In this document: piece by piece, positions 8,322-17,671 of the stretch | How the letters are laid out: every line of letters starts with the position of its first letter | How positions within the stretch are numbered: the first letter of the stretch is position 1 | Source of the DNA: CANGTU01 sp046336655 | GTDB lineage: Bacteria > Bacteroidota > Bacteroidia > Flavobacteriales_D > Sanyastnellaceae | Direction of reading: 5' to 3' | Assembly (NCBI GenBank): GCA_046336655.1 | Contig: JBKDGH010000153.1 | Span: 1 to 44,519, forward strand | Length of the DNA: 44,519 bases | Made by a program: the position numbers and the translations under genes | Notes under the pieces: model-generated | The model's input: the letters and a program-made list of their open reading frames with translations, nothing else | Told to the model about the DNA's origin: nothing | Database searches by the model: none

Positions 8322-9023
8322 ATGATCAGACTCCTCCCGCTGTGTACCCTTTGCATATTAGCTTATATGCCGGCTGTTCGCGCGCAGTACGGTCTTGGCA
8401 CATGGAATATCCTCAGCTCAACAGCCAAACTCTCTGACAAGTCATCGTTGTTTACAGAGGCGCAGATCCGCAGCCTGTTGTTCTATAACGACTTTCACTA
8501 CTACGAGTTCAAAGGTGGTGTTTCCCGGAAGATCACCAGTGACTTCTCTGTGTTGGGAGGTATTGGACGCTATGACACCTACTCACCCGGGGGTGATTTT
8601 AAGAGTCCACGCCTGTCCCGTGAGATCCGTACCTGGGCTCAGGCGAATCTCCGCAATGCACTCGGACGCTGGTCAGTGGAGCATCGCTATCGGGCTGAAC
8701 AGCGCTTCACCAGCAACGGCTACCGCAATCGTTTCCGGTACCGCCTTGCAGTGAGTTTGCCCATCAATGGAAAAAAACCAGGCCCCGGTGTGTGGGTAAT
8801 GAATGTGTGGAATGAAACTTTCTTCACAAACCGTGCTCCGTACTTCGAGCGCAACAGGATTTTCGGAGGATTGGGTTACGGGTTATCGGAACTCCTCACC
8901 ATTCAGCTCGGTTACCTGTTTCAGTTTGACTATCGCCTCGTGGACGAAATCGGACGTGACTTTCTGCAGATCGGAGTGTACTTTACTCCGGACTGGAGAA
9001 ATACCATGCAGACTACTGAATAA
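8322..9023 (+). CDS. DUF2490 family outer-membrane-like protein
   Basis: The protein matches the DUF2490 pattern. It has a signal peptide (MIRLLPLCTLCILAYMPAVRA), then QYGLGTWNILSS and alternating hydrophobic strands with many Tyr, Arg and Phe residues (WSVEHRYRAEQRF, NRFRYRLAVSLP), ending LQIGVYFTPDWR. Such proteins are predicted outer-membrane beta-barrels of unknown role, about 230 residues long. I choose the ATG at 8322 (233 aa) over the in-frame ATG at 8277. It starts directly with the signal peptide, and a near-consensus -7 box (CATTTTTG, 8293-8300) lies between the two. It converges on acs with a 6-nt gap. Confidence 0.85.
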   Translation: MIRLLPLCTLCILAYMPAVRAQYGLGTWNILSSTAKLSDKSSLFTEAQIRSLLFYNDFHYYEFKGGVSRKITSDFSVLGGIGRYDTYSPGGDFKSPRLSREIRTWAQANLRNALGRWSVEHRYRAEQRFTSNGYRNRFRYRLAVSLPINGKKPGPGVWVMNVWNETFFTNRAPYFERNRIFGGLGYGLSELLTIQLGYLFQFDYRLVDEIGRDFLQIGVYFTPDWRNTMQTTE

Positions 9024-9029
9024 TGAGTC

Positions 9030-10946
9030 TCATAGTTTACCGCGCAGGATTTCTTCCACCACGGATGGATCAAGCAGCGTGGATGTATCTCCCAGATGGC
9101 CCGTTTCTCCTTCGGCGATTTTGCGCAGTATGCGACGCATGATTTTCCCGCTCCTTGTTTTTGGCAATCCACTCACAAACTGAATCTTGTCGGGCTTTGC
9201 AATCGGGCCAATGATGCGCGCAACAGTTTGAATAATATCCTGGCGCGTGAGACCTTCATCTCCGCTGTGATGGCCATTGTATATGACGTAGGCGTAAATG
9301 CCCTGTCCCTTCAGATCGTGCGGAAATCCGACCACGGCGCTCTCCACCACACCGGAGTGCATATTGATCGCATTCTCCACTTCAGCTGTGCCGATGCGGT
9401 GTCCGCTGACATTGAGCACATCATCCACGCGTCCTGTGATTCTGTACATGCCGTTTTCATCGCGTAATGCACCATCTCCGGTGAAGTACAACTGGGGATA
9501 AGCGGAAAAATAATTGGCTCGGCAGCGCGCGTGATCACCATACGTTGTGCGGATAATGGACGGCCAGGGATGCCTGATGCACAGGTTACCGCTTACGTTG
9601 TTTCCTTTCACTTCATTGCCTTGCTCATCCACCAGAATGGGATGAACTCCCGGCAATGGGAGCGTGGCAAACGCAGGCTTCGCCGGTGTAACTCCCGCGA
9701 GATTACTGATCAGTACGCCACCGGTTTCGGTCTGCCACCAGGTGTCTACGATCGGACATTTCTTTTTTCCTACATGTTCATCATACCAGTTCCAGGCTTC
9801 CTCATTGATCGGCTCGCCCACTGTGCCGAGCACGCGCAGAGAGCTGAGATCCCGTCCCTGAAGCGGTCCGGTACCAAAGCCCATCAAACTTCGTATTGCA
9901 GTGGGTGCGGTGTACAGGATATTGACTTTGTATTTGTCAACGATCTGCCAGAATCGTCCGGCATCAGGCCATGTGGGAATGCCTTCAAAAACGAGGGAGG
10001 TAGCACCGGATGAGAGTGGTCCGTATATGATGTAACTGTGCCCGGTTATCCATCCGATATCTGCAGTACAGAAGTGTATGTCACCCGGCTTGTATTGAAA
10101 CACGTTTACAAACGTGTAGTTGGTATACACCATGTATCCGCCATGCGTATGCACGACTCCCTTGGGCTTGCCTGTGCTTCCTGAGGTATACAGAATGAAC
10201 AGCGGGTCCTCACTGTCCATTTCCACTGCAGGGAAATCATGCAACCCTAGTGATTCCACTTTATGGATTTCATCTTCCCACCACACGTCCCTGCCTTTGA
10301 TCATGCTCACGGGAGTGCGGGTGCGTGTGGAGACGATCACGCGTTTTATACCCGGACAACCAATCAATGCATCGTCGATGATGTTTTTAAGTGAAATGTC
10401 CTTCGATCCGCGAAATGCGCCGTCACTGGTAATCACATATTCCGCCCGGGCATCCTGTATGCGGTCCGCTATGCTCTGTGCACTAAAGCCACCAAAAATG
10501 ACGGAATGTATGGCGCCGACACGCGCGCAGGCAAGGACGGCTATGGCCAACTCGGGAGTCATGCCCATATAGATGCACACGCGGTCGCCTTTTCGTACCC
10601 CATTCTGGTCCAGGACATGGGCGAACTGGTTCACTTTGTCATAGAGCTGACGGTAGGTGAGCACACGCTGGGATTCACCGGGATCGTTTGGCTCCCAGAT
10701 AATAGCCGGATGATTCGCTCTTGCCGGAAGATGCCGGTCCAGACAGTTTTCAGTAATGTTAAGCCGCCCGCCGAGAAACCACGTTACATGCGGTTCATGA
10801 AAATTCCAGTCGAGCACCCGATCCCATTTTTTCTTCCATGTAAAATGAGAGGCAATGGCGCCCCAGAATTCCTCCGGATCGCGTTCACTCCGCTCATATT
10901 CGCGGTGATACTCCTCCAGATTGGTAATTTGATACGGGTATTCCAT
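9030..10946 (-). CDS. acs: Acetyl-CoA synthetase (AMP-forming)
   Basis: This 638-aa ANL-superfamily enzyme converts acetate, ATP and CoA to acetyl-CoA, AMP and PPi. Visible motifs are the N-terminal ACS cap (WNFHEPHVTWFLGGRLNITE), the P-loop ILYTSGSTGKPKGV, the acetate-pocket/A5 region DTWWQTETGG, YFTGDGALRDENG, the hinge ITGRVDDVLNVSGHR and the C-terminal PKTRSGKIMRR, where K601 is the catalytic and acetylation-regulated lysine. The length is standard. It is probably transcribed from its own start downstream of lepA; TACTTTTC (10963-10956) is a near -7 box. An inverted repeat (10997-11014) separates it from lepA. It allows growth on acetate or recycling of overflow acetate. Confidence 0.97.
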   Translation of the reverse strand: MEYPYQITNLEEYHREYERSERDPEEFWGAIASHFTWKKKWDRVLDWNFHEPHVTWFLGGRLNITENCLDRHLPARANHPAIIWEPNDPGESQRVLTYRQLYDKVNQFAHVLDQNGVRKGDRVCIYMGMTPELAIAVLACARVGAIHSVIFGGFSAQSIADRIQDARAEYVITSDGAFRGSKDISLKNIIDDALIGCPGIKRVIVSTRTRTPVSMIKGRDVWWEDEIHKVESLGLHDFPAVEMDSEDPLFILYTSGSTGKPKGVVHTHGGYMVYTNYTFVNVFQYKPGDIHFCTADIGWITGHSYIIYGPLSSGATSLVFEGIPTWPDAGRFWQIVDKYKVNILYTAPTAIRSLMGFGTGPLQGRDLSSLRVLGTVGEPINEEAWNWYDEHVGKKKCPIVDTWWQTETGGVLISNLAGVTPAKPAFATLPLPGVHPILVDEQGNEVKGNNVSGNLCIRHPWPSIIRTTYGDHARCRANYFSAYPQLYFTGDGALRDENGMYRITGRVDDVLNVSGHRIGTAEVENAINMHSGVVESAVVGFPHDLKGQGIYAYVIYNGHHSGDEGLTRQDIIQTVARIIGPIAKPDKIQFVSGLPKTRSGKIMRRILRKIAEGETGHLGDTSTLLDPSVVEEILRGKL

Positions 10947-10996
10947 ACGAAGTATGAAAAGTACAGGTTTAATGCACGATGCCTGAATTCAGCACT

Positions 10997-11014
10997 CCCG
11001 AATGTACGTTCGGG
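10997..11014 (-). other. Hairpin after the lepA stop codon
   Basis: CCCGAA and TTCGGG pair around TGTACG, 4 nt past the lepA stop (11019). No T-run follows on the minus strand. A 10-bp palindrome CTGAATTCAG lies next to it (10983-10992). It could be an mRNA 3' end stabiliser or part of acs control; it is not a classical terminator. Confidence 0.3.
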
Positions 11015-11018
11015 TTAA

Positions 11019-12809
11019 CTAGGAATTCAGTTTCAACACCGCAAGAAATGCTTCCTGAGGGACTTCCACCGATCCTACCTGACGCATTCTTTTCTTTCCT
11101 TCCTTCTGTTTCTCGAGGAGTTTGCGCTTGCGGGAGATGTCACCTCCGTAGCATTTGGCGGTAACGTCCTTGCGCAGTGCCTTGATGGTTTCCCGTGCAA
11201 TGACCTTCGCGCCAATCGCCGCCTGAAGCGCAATTTCAAACTGCTGCCTCGGAATCAACTCACGCAGCTTCACACAGATTTTCTTCCCGAGGTCGTACGC
11301 ATGATCCTTATGTATCAACGCGCTCAGGGCGTCTACCTGATCTCCGTTAAGCAGGATGTCCATTTTCACAAGGTCACTCTGACGCAATCCAATCGGGTGA
11401 TAGTCAAAAGAAGCGTATCCCTTTGAAATGGTTTTCAGCCGATCATAAAAGTCGAATACGATCTCCGCAAGTGGCATTTCAAAATTGATCTCCACACGGT
11501 CTGCGGTGAGGTAATGCTGATTGGTGAGAATGCCCCGCTTTTCAATACACAATGTCATCACTGCACCGATGTATTCGCTCTTCGTGATGACCTGAGCCTT
11601 GATATAGGGCTCTTCCACGAAGTCGAGCTTGTTCGGGTCGGGGAGCTCGCTGGGATTGTGAATTTCAAATACCTCTCCCTTTTTGGTGTGAGCGAGGTAG
11701 CTTACGTTCGGTACGGTTGTAATCACCGTCATCTTGAACTCGCGCTCCAGACGTTCCTGGATAATCTCCATGTGGAGCATTCCTAGAAATCCGCAGCGGA
11801 AACCGAAGCCAAGTGCTGCCGAACTTTCCGGTTCAAATACCAGCGAGGCATCATTAAGCTGAAGCTTCTCCATGGAAGCGCGCAATTCTTCGAAGTCATC
11901 CGTATCCACGGGATAAACTCCCGCAAATACCATCGGCTTCACATCCTCGAATCCTTTCACTGCTTCCGTGCACGGATTCTCCACAGAGGTGAGTGTATCT
12001 CCGACCTTTACCTCAGTTGCGGTCTTAATTCCGCTGATGATATATCCGATATCCCCGCAGCCTACTTCTGCCCTGGGGATGAGATCAAGTCCCATTGACC
12101 CCACTTCATCTGCCTCATATTGGGTACCCATGGCCATGAACTTCACCTTCTGTCCTTTGCGGATAGTGCCATTCATGATGCGGTAGTAGGCAATAATTCC
12201 TCGGAATGAGTTGAATACAGAATCAAAAATCATCGCCTGCAGCGGAGCGTTGGGATCGCCCTTCGGGGCTGGAATGCGATCGCAGATTGCCGCCAGAATT
12301 TCATCCACGCCCAGGCCGGTTTTACCCGATGCGTGAATAATGTCCTCCCGCTCACATCCTATAAGGTCCACAATCTGATCCTTGACCAGTTCGGGTTCGG
12401 CGTTGGGCAAATCCAGCTTATTCAATACCGGAATGATATGAAGATCATGCTCCAGCGCCAGATAGAGGTTGCTGATGGTCTGGGCCTGGATGCCCTGAGT
12501 GCTGTCCACAATGAGCAGCGCTCCTTCACAAGCAGCAATAGAACGAGACACTTCGTAGCTAAAGTCCACGTGGCCGGGGGTGTCAATCAGATTCAGAACG
12601 AATTGCTCACCCTTGTGGGTGTGCTTCATCTGTATGGCGTGCGCTTTTATGGTTATGCCTTTCTCGCGCTCCAGATCCATGTCGTCCAGCGTCTGTGCTA
12701 CCAGCTTGCGGTCATCCACAGTTTTTGTGACCTGAAGCAGACGGTCAGCAAGCGTACTCTTCCCATGGTCGATGTGCGCGATAATGCAGAAATTGCGAAT
12801 ATTTTTCAT
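11019..12809 (-). CDS. lepA: Elongation factor 4 (LepA) GTPase
   Basis: The protein is a 596-aa translational GTPase from the ATG at 12809. The frame stays open to 12935, but the family starts with MKNIRNFCIIAHIDHGKST and the upstream 42 codons have no homologous look. G motifs are present: G1 AHIDHGKST, G3 DTPGHVDF, G4 NKLDLP. The LepA-specific C-terminal domain is intact, including SYEVSRSIAACEGALL early on and the C-terminal basic tail CYGGDISRKRKLLEKQKEG. LepA acts on ribosomes, in initiation or 30S maturation and under ionic stress. A perfect -7 box (TACTTTTG) lies 18 nt upstream, which fits this start. Confidence 0.97.
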   Translation of the reverse strand: MKNIRNFCIIAHIDHGKSTLADRLLQVTKTVDDRKLVAQTLDDMDLEREKGITIKAHAIQMKHTHKGEQFVLNLIDTPGHVDFSYEVSRSIAACEGALLIVDSTQGIQAQTISNLYLALEHDLHIIPVLNKLDLPNAEPELVKDQIVDLIGCEREDIIHASGKTGLGVDEILAAICDRIPAPKGDPNAPLQAMIFDSVFNSFRGIIAYYRIMNGTIRKGQKVKFMAMGTQYEADEVGSMGLDLIPRAEVGCGDIGYIISGIKTATEVKVGDTLTSVENPCTEAVKGFEDVKPMVFAGVYPVDTDDFEELRASMEKLQLNDASLVFEPESSAALGFGFRCGFLGMLHMEIIQERLEREFKMTVITTVPNVSYLAHTKKGEVFEIHNPSELPDPNKLDFVEEPYIKAQVITKSEYIGAVMTLCIEKRGILTNQHYLTADRVEINFEMPLAEIVFDFYDRLKTISKGYASFDYHPIGLRQSDLVKMDILLNGDQVDALSALIHKDHAYDLGKKICVKLRELIPRQQFEIALQAAIGAKVIARETIKALRKDVTAKCYGGDISRKRKLLEKQKEGKKRMRQVGSVEVPQEAFLAVLKLNS

Positions 12810-12827
12810 TGTTCCGTAAACGGTCTG

Positions 12828-12835
12828 CAAAAGTA
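12828..12835 (-). promoter_or_regulatory. -7 box for lepA
   Basis: Minus-strand TACTTTTG matches TAnnTTTG exactly and ends 18 nt before the lepA ATG. No TTG occurs at the -33 distance. It supports the 12809 start because the longer frame would begin upstream of this box. Confidence 0.5.
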
Positions 12836-12857
12836 AGCGGTAAATCCCCTTCACCGG

Positions 12858-12875
12858 GGCATGGCATTCCATGCC
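12858..12875. repeat. Inverted repeat in the lepA/metalloprotease divergent promoter region
   Basis: GGCATGG-CATT-CCATGCC is a perfect 7-bp inverted repeat with a 4-nt gap, lying between the lepA -7 box and the metalloprotease promoter. It could be an operator, or a hairpin read from neither gene. Confidence 0.4.
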
Positions 12876-12902
12876 GGGAGGGTTTTTGACCCTATGGGAG
12901 TA

Positions 12903-12931
12903 TTGTGTGAACCTGTCGGGGGTTAAATTTG
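12903..12931 (+). promoter_or_regulatory. Promoter of the M43 metalloprotease gene
   Basis: TTG (12903-12905), an 18-nt spacer and TAAATTTG (12924-12931) give an exact Bacteroidota housekeeping promoter. Transcription should begin near 12935-12938. This excludes the in-frame codon at 12929 and selects the ATG at 12950. Confidence 0.75.
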
Positions 12932-12949
12932 TCATCCTTAAAATTTCAG

Positions 12950-15037
12950 ATGTTGAAGCCAGTTGTTATTTCTCTGATGATCAGCATGATCTGGTCGCTT
13001 GCCGGAGCGCAGGATCAGCCTATTCTCTTTTGCGGCCAAACGGAGGCATGGGAAAAGCTCATGCGGAAGCACCCCTCAGCACACGGGGACATTGCGCGTG
13101 CCAACGAGGAACTCGAAGCCTGGACCAGGGAGTACGAAGCCACCCGCGCGGGGGGCGACGATCAGGAGATCTATATCATCCCGATCGTGTTTCATATCAT
13201 CCATAATAATGGCCCGGAAAACATCAGTAACGATCAGGTCTTCAACGCCATTGAAATTTTGAACCGCGACTTCCGCCGGCAGAACTCTGACATCGCGCTC
13301 GTGGTGGATGAATTTGCGGATATCACGGCAGACGTGGGTATCGAATTCCGCCTCGCCACCAAAGACCCTCAGGGAAATTGCACTTCGGGCATTAACCGCA
13401 TCATCAGCGACCTGACCTACCAGGGCGATGATGATATGAAAGACCTGATATACTGGCCCCGCAACAAATACCTCAATATATGGGTTTGCGCAGACGCAGC
13501 GGGAGCAGCCGGCTATACCAACCTGCCCGCAAACGTCTCCGCGAGCTGGCTCGCTTCCGAGGATGGTATTGTTATTCGCGGGGACTATACTGGTGCTATA
13601 GGGACAAGCAACAATACTCGGTCGCGCACCCTCACGCACGAAGTCGGTCACTGGATCAACCTTTATCACACCTGGGGTCCCGGCAATAATCCGGGTATCA
13701 GCACCAACTGCAATCAGGATGATAACGTAAGCGACACGCCTAATACCATTGGCTGGACCTCATGCACCATCGCCGGCAGCTCATGCAATAATTCGGTTGA
13801 CAACGTCCAGAACTACATGGAGTATTCCTATTGTTCAAGGATGTTCACCATCGGTCAGGCTAACCGCATGCGCGCAGCACTGACGTCTTCTGTGGCCCAA
13901 CGCAACCAGTTGATCACCACGAACAATCACAACGCCACAGGGGTACTCAATCCTCCGTTGTGTGCGGCTGATTTTTCAGTGGACAAAACGAATATGTGCA
14001 TAGGAGAAACAGTTCAATTCACCGATCTTTCTTATCACGGGATCACGTCGTGGACGTGGAACTTCGGTGACGGAACGATTCTGACCGGTTCTGATCCCGA
14101 GGTGCACCGCAATCCCACGCATACCTTCAACACTCCGGGTACCTATACAGTTAGCCTTGCGGTCAGCAACGGGAATGGAGATTTAGAGGTCGCTCAGGAA
14201 AACCTGATTGTTGTGCTTGCTTCGGACGAACTGGAATCTCCGCTGCAGGAAGGCTTCGAAGGTGCATGGCCTTCTTCAACCTGGTCAATTGTAAACTACG
14301 ACAACGGAGTCAGCTGGGAAGTCACTCCTGCGGCATCGTTTTCCGGCGATAAAAGCGCACGCCTCAGAAACTTCAATAACAACGTCATTGATGCTACCGA
14401 CGAGTTAATTTCTTCTACGTTCGACATGACGGGTGCCGACACGGTGTACATCAGCTACCGCTGGTCATACGCTAACAGGGTGGTGGAAACAGATGACCGC
14501 TTCCGCATTTTCATCTCTGCAGACTGCGGACAAAACTGGGAAATGATCCGCCTCCGCAGGGGCAGCACAAACCTTCCAACTGCCGATCCATCAAACTTCT
14601 CCTTCGTGCCAAGCCTTGAATCCCAATGGGGTGAGGAAGTCCTGCTGATTGACAATCCCGCATACATGACGTCATCTTTCCGGGTGAAGTTTGAACTGCA
14701 GTCCAAGGGCGGTAACAACCTTTACCTCGATGACATCAACATTTGGTCAGGTGATCAGGAACTCGTCGGACTTGAGGAAGCGGAGTTGTTCAACGGACTC
14801 GTGTTGTATCCGAATCCGGCACAGGACCTTCTGAACGTGAGCTTTAGTCTGACCAGAAGCAGAACATACCGCCTTGATCTCTATGACCTCGGAGGCCGTC
14901 TGTGTTTCTCGACTGAAGTTGTCGCCTCCGGGCCCGGCGAACAAGTTATTCAGATTCCCAATCAATCCGCAGGGATGTACCTTCTGAAAATGGAGTCAGC
15001 AGGTGAGTCAATCACCCGCAAAGTGGCTTTCCGATAG
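12950..15037 (+). CDS. Secreted M43 (cytophagalysin-type) metalloprotease with PKD and T9SS type A domain
   Basis: From 12950 the protein is 695 aa: a signal peptide (MLKPVVISLMISMIWSLAGAQ), a propeptide-like segment, then an M43/pappalysin protease domain. The zinc site is HEVGHWINLYH (HExxHxxGxxH type; first His near residue 230), and the family's second block NYMEYSYCSRMFTIGQ follows. After it come a PKD domain (SWTWNFGDGTILTGSD), a MAM/jelly-roll-like domain (about 430-600) and a C-terminal type A sorting domain starting LYPNPAQDLLNVSF and ending ITRKVAFR. It is predicted to be exported by Sec, then by T9SS, and to digest extracellular protein. Proteolysis products could feed the leucyl aminopeptidase encoded next. 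Specificity cannot be read from sequence. Confidence 0.93.
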   Translation: MLKPVVISLMISMIWSLAGAQDQPILFCGQTEAWEKLMRKHPSAHGDIARANEELEAWTREYEATRAGGDDQEIYIIPIVFHIIHNNGPENISNDQVFNAIEILNRDFRRQNSDIALVVDEFADITADVGIEFRLATKDPQGNCTSGINRIISDLTYQGDDDMKDLIYWPRNKYLNIWVCADAAGAAGYTNLPANVSASWLASEDGIVIRGDYTGAIGTSNNTRSRTLTHEVGHWINLYHTWGPGNNPGISTNCNQDDNVSDTPNTIGWTSCTIAGSSCNNSVDNVQNYMEYSYCSRMFTIGQANRMRAALTSSVAQRNQLITTNNHNATGVLNPPLCAADFSVDKTNMCIGETVQFTDLSYHGITSWTWNFGDGTILTGSDPEVHRNPTHTFNTPGTYTVSLAVSNGNGDLEVAQENLIVVLASDELESPLQEGFEGAWPSSTWSIVNYDNGVSWEVTPAASFSGDKSARLRNFNNNVIDATDELISSTFDMTGADTVYISYRWSYANRVVETDDRFRIFISADCGQNWEMIRLRRGSTNLPTADPSNFSFVPSLESQWGEEVLLIDNPAYMTSSFRVKFELQSKGGNNLYLDDINIWSGDQELVGLEEAELFNGLVLYPNPAQDLLNVSFSLTRSRTYRLDLYDLGGRLCFSTEVVASGPGEQVIQIPNQSAGMYLLKMESAGESITRKVAFR

Positions 15038-15105
15038 GTCATCCGCAGGCTTCTTGTCCCGGAGTGCGCATTGAGCATCGCGTGAGCGCTATTTTTACCG
15101 GGATT

Positions 15106-16557
15106 ATGGAACCGAAAATTGAAATCCGAAAGGGAACCGCAGGCGCTAAGGCCGACCTCGCAGTAATCCTCTATCATACTGACAGAAAGAAGGCTCCCTC
15201 GCGCGCCGACAAGGAGGAATGGAGCGGTCTTCGGGATCTGCAGGCCTCCGGACAGTCTGCTGTTCTCCTGCGCGGTATCAAAGACCAGCGGTTGTACTGT
15301 GCTTTTGGCGAGGAAGCCGCTCCCGATGCACTCGAAAAGGCCCGGGTAGCCGGTGCCGAAGCACTTGGTCAGGCAATGAAGCTCAAGGCTTCTTCAGTGC
15401 TTGTAATCAATGATGATGCACCCGAGTCTCTCAGCTGGGCCTGGATCGAAGGGTTCGTGCTTGCCTCGTATCAGTTTCTGAAATATAAATCCAAAAAGAA
15501 GGAAGCCCGCGGGTCAGTGACTTCCCTGCTCGCACACGGCGAAGGGTTTTCCGATACCCGCATCAGCGAATGGAACGGCCTGCTTGCCGGCGTAATGCTC
15601 AGCCGCGACCTCATCAACGAACCACTTTCTCACCTCACCGCAGAGCAGTTTTCAAAGGAAATGGAGAGGGCCGGCAAGAAGGCCGGCTTCACTACTCAGA
15701 TTCTGCACAAAAAGCAGATCGAGGCATTGAGAATGGGCGGACTGCTCGGCGTTAACAAGGGAAGTATCGACCCCCCTACGTTCACCATCATGGAGTACAA
15801 GCCCAAAAAGGCGAGGAATAAAAAGCCGGTAGTGCTTGTGGGTAAGGGCGTGGTGTTCGATACGGGCGGACTTAGCCTGAAGCCAACTCCCGGTTCGATG
15901 GATGAAATGAAGTGCGATATGAGCGGCGCTGCTGCCGTAGTCGGTGCCATGTATGCCATTGCTTCCAACAATCTTCCGGTCCACATCATCGGCCTCGTGC
16001 CTGCAACGGATAACCGTCCGGGTATGAATGCCATTGTGCCGCAGGACGTGATTACCATTATGGACGGAACCACCGTGGAAGTGATGAATACAGATGCCGA
16101 AGGGCGACTCATTCTTGCTGATGCACTGGTGTATGCGCAGCGTTACAAACCCGAACTGGTGATCGATCTGGCTACCCTCACCGGCGCAGCCGTCAGGGCT
16201 GTCGGCACATACGCCAGCGCCGTCATGGGCACTGCACCCCTACCGGTCATGGATTCCCTCGCATCTTCAGGAATGCAGACCTGGGAGCGCATGGTGCAGT
16301 TTCCGCTCTGGAATGATTACGGTGAGGAGATCAAGAGTGAAGTGGCCGATATCAAAAACCTTGGACTGGGCAACGCCGGACAGATTTCCGCAGCGAAGTT
16401 CCTGGAGCATTTCGTGGATTATCCATGGATTCACATCGATATCGCCGGACCGGCCTGGACCAACAGCACGGTGGCCTACCGCACACGCGGAGGAACCGGA
16501 GTTGGCGTGCGCTTGCTCTACCATTTTTTGTCCACTCATTTTGCTAAAGCCGAATAA
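15106..16557 (+). CDS. pepA: Leucyl aminopeptidase (M17 family)
   Basis: From the ATG at 15106 this is a 483-aa M17 aminopeptidase. An in-frame GTG at 15064 would add residues with no family resemblance. The catalytic domain carries KGVVFDTGGLSLKP (metal-binding Lys and Asp), CDMSGAAAVVGAM and the signature NTDAEGRLILADALVYA, with the bicarbonate-site Arg in EGR. It is a cytoplasmic two-metal exopeptidase that removes N-terminal residues from peptides. A weak promoter (TTG 15071-15073, 16 nt, TATTTTTA 15090-15097) lies in front. pdxA follows after 24 nt and rlmH 4 nt later, so the three are probably cotranscribed. Confidence 0.95.
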   Translation: MEPKIEIRKGTAGAKADLAVILYHTDRKKAPSRADKEEWSGLRDLQASGQSAVLLRGIKDQRLYCAFGEEAAPDALEKARVAGAEALGQAMKLKASSVLVINDDAPESLSWAWIEGFVLASYQFLKYKSKKKEARGSVTSLLAHGEGFSDTRISEWNGLLAGVMLSRDLINEPLSHLTAEQFSKEMERAGKKAGFTTQILHKKQIEALRMGGLLGVNKGSIDPPTFTIMEYKPKKARNKKPVVLVGKGVVFDTGGLSLKPTPGSMDEMKCDMSGAAAVVGAMYAIASNNLPVHIIGLVPATDNRPGMNAIVPQDVITIMDGTTVEVMNTDAEGRLILADALVYAQRYKPELVIDLATLTGAAVRAVGTYASAVMGTAPLPVMDSLASSGMQTWERMVQFPLWNDYGEEIKSEVADIKNLGLGNAGQISAAKFLEHFVDYPWIHIDIAGPAWTNSTVAYRTRGGTGVGVRLLYHFLSTHFAKAE

Positions 16558-16581
16558 TCATTCGGTCCTAAATCTGATTAT

Positions 16582-17667
16582 ATGCCTGACACAAACAAAG
16601 ACCAGCGACTGAGGGTTGCAATAACCTGCGGTGATCCGAATGGCGTGGGTATGGAGACCATCATGAAGGTATTTAGCGACACCCGCATGCTCGAACTGAT
16701 CACTCCGGTGATTTACGCCCATCCTGAGCTCGTGAAGGTGAATAAGAAAGCCAACAACATCGAAGAGTTCAATTACAATACGGTGAACTCGGCAAGCGAT
16801 GCACTCAATAAGAAGGTGAATCTTGTTCCGGTGGTGAAGGAAATGCCCTTTCAGGTGGAATTCGGAAAGGCCACCAAGGAAGCCGGTGAATTCTCATTTC
16901 GCAGCATTGAAGCGGCTGTGAATGACCTTGCAGCTAACCGCGTGGATGTGCTCGTGACGTGCCCGATCAACAAGGATATGATTCAGGGAAAGGAATTCAA
17001 TTTTCCCGGTCACACAGAATACCTCGCACGTATTGCCGGTACCGACAGGGTCCTTATGTTTCTGGTTGGTCAGTCGCTTCGCGTGGGCGTGGTGACCGGA
17101 CATCTTCCACTTCGCGAGGTGTCCGCAGCCATCACCAAAGAAAAGATTATTGAGAAGCTCAGCCTCATGCGCGACAGCCTGATCCGCGATTTCGGCGTGT
17201 CATCTCCACGCATTGCCGTGCTCGGACTCAATCCTCATGCCGGCGACAACGGATTGCTGGGAACCGAAGAGAAGGAAATCATCATTCCTGCCATCCGCGA
17301 GGCCGCTGACAAGGGATGGTATGTGTTCGGTCCCTTTGGCGCCGATGGATTCTTCGGAAGTGCGGCATTCCGCAAGTTTGATGCAGTACTCGCCATGTAC
17401 CACGATCAGGGACTTACTCCCTTCAAGGCATTGGCGTTTGAAACAGGCGTGAACTACACCGCAGGGTTGCCCATCGTGCGCACTTCACCGGATCACGGCA
17501 CAGCCTACGACCTCGCAGGCAAAGGCGCGGCCGATGAATCGTCACTCCGCGCCGCAATTTATACGGCTGCAGATGTATATGAGAAGCGCCGGGAATATCG
17601 GGAATACTCAGCGAATCCGCTAGCCCGACAGGATGTGAAAGAATCGCGCGACGACAAACGGGAGTAA
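16582..17667 (+). CDS. pdxA: 4-hydroxythreonine-4-phosphate dehydrogenase
   Basis: The 361-aa enzyme oxidises 4-phosphohydroxy-L-threonine with NAD+ in the DXP-dependent pathway to pyridoxal phosphate. Diagnostic motifs are CGDPNGVGMETIMKV near the N-terminus, PINKDMI, GHTEYLA, GLNPHAGDNGLLG, MYHDQGLTPFKAL and SPDHGTAYDLAGKG; the three metal-ligand histidines lie in GHTEYL, MYHDQG and PDHGTA. The length is slightly above the E. coli enzyme (329 aa) and includes a charged insertion near 45-75 common in Bacteroidota. It is in a tight operon between pepA and rlmH. Confidence 0.96.
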   Translation: MPDTNKDQRLRVAITCGDPNGVGMETIMKVFSDTRMLELITPVIYAHPELVKVNKKANNIEEFNYNTVNSASDALNKKVNLVPVVKEMPFQVEFGKATKEAGEFSFRSIEAAVNDLAANRVDVLVTCPINKDMIQGKEFNFPGHTEYLARIAGTDRVLMFLVGQSLRVGVVTGHLPLREVSAAITKEKIIEKLSLMRDSLIRDFGVSSPRIAVLGLNPHAGDNGLLGTEEKEIIIPAIREAADKGWYVFGPFGADGFFGSAAFRKFDAVLAMYHDQGLTPFKALAFETGVNYTAGLPIVRTSPDHGTAYDLAGKGAADESSLRAAIYTAADVYEKRREYREYSANPLARQDVKESRDDKRE

Positions 17668-17671
17668 TCGA

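Noticed and set aside
12810..12935. 42-codon N-terminal extension of lepA
   Set aside because: The family begins at MKNIRNFCIIAHIDHGK. The extension runs across the lepA -7 box and the divergent promoter, so it is a chance open frame.
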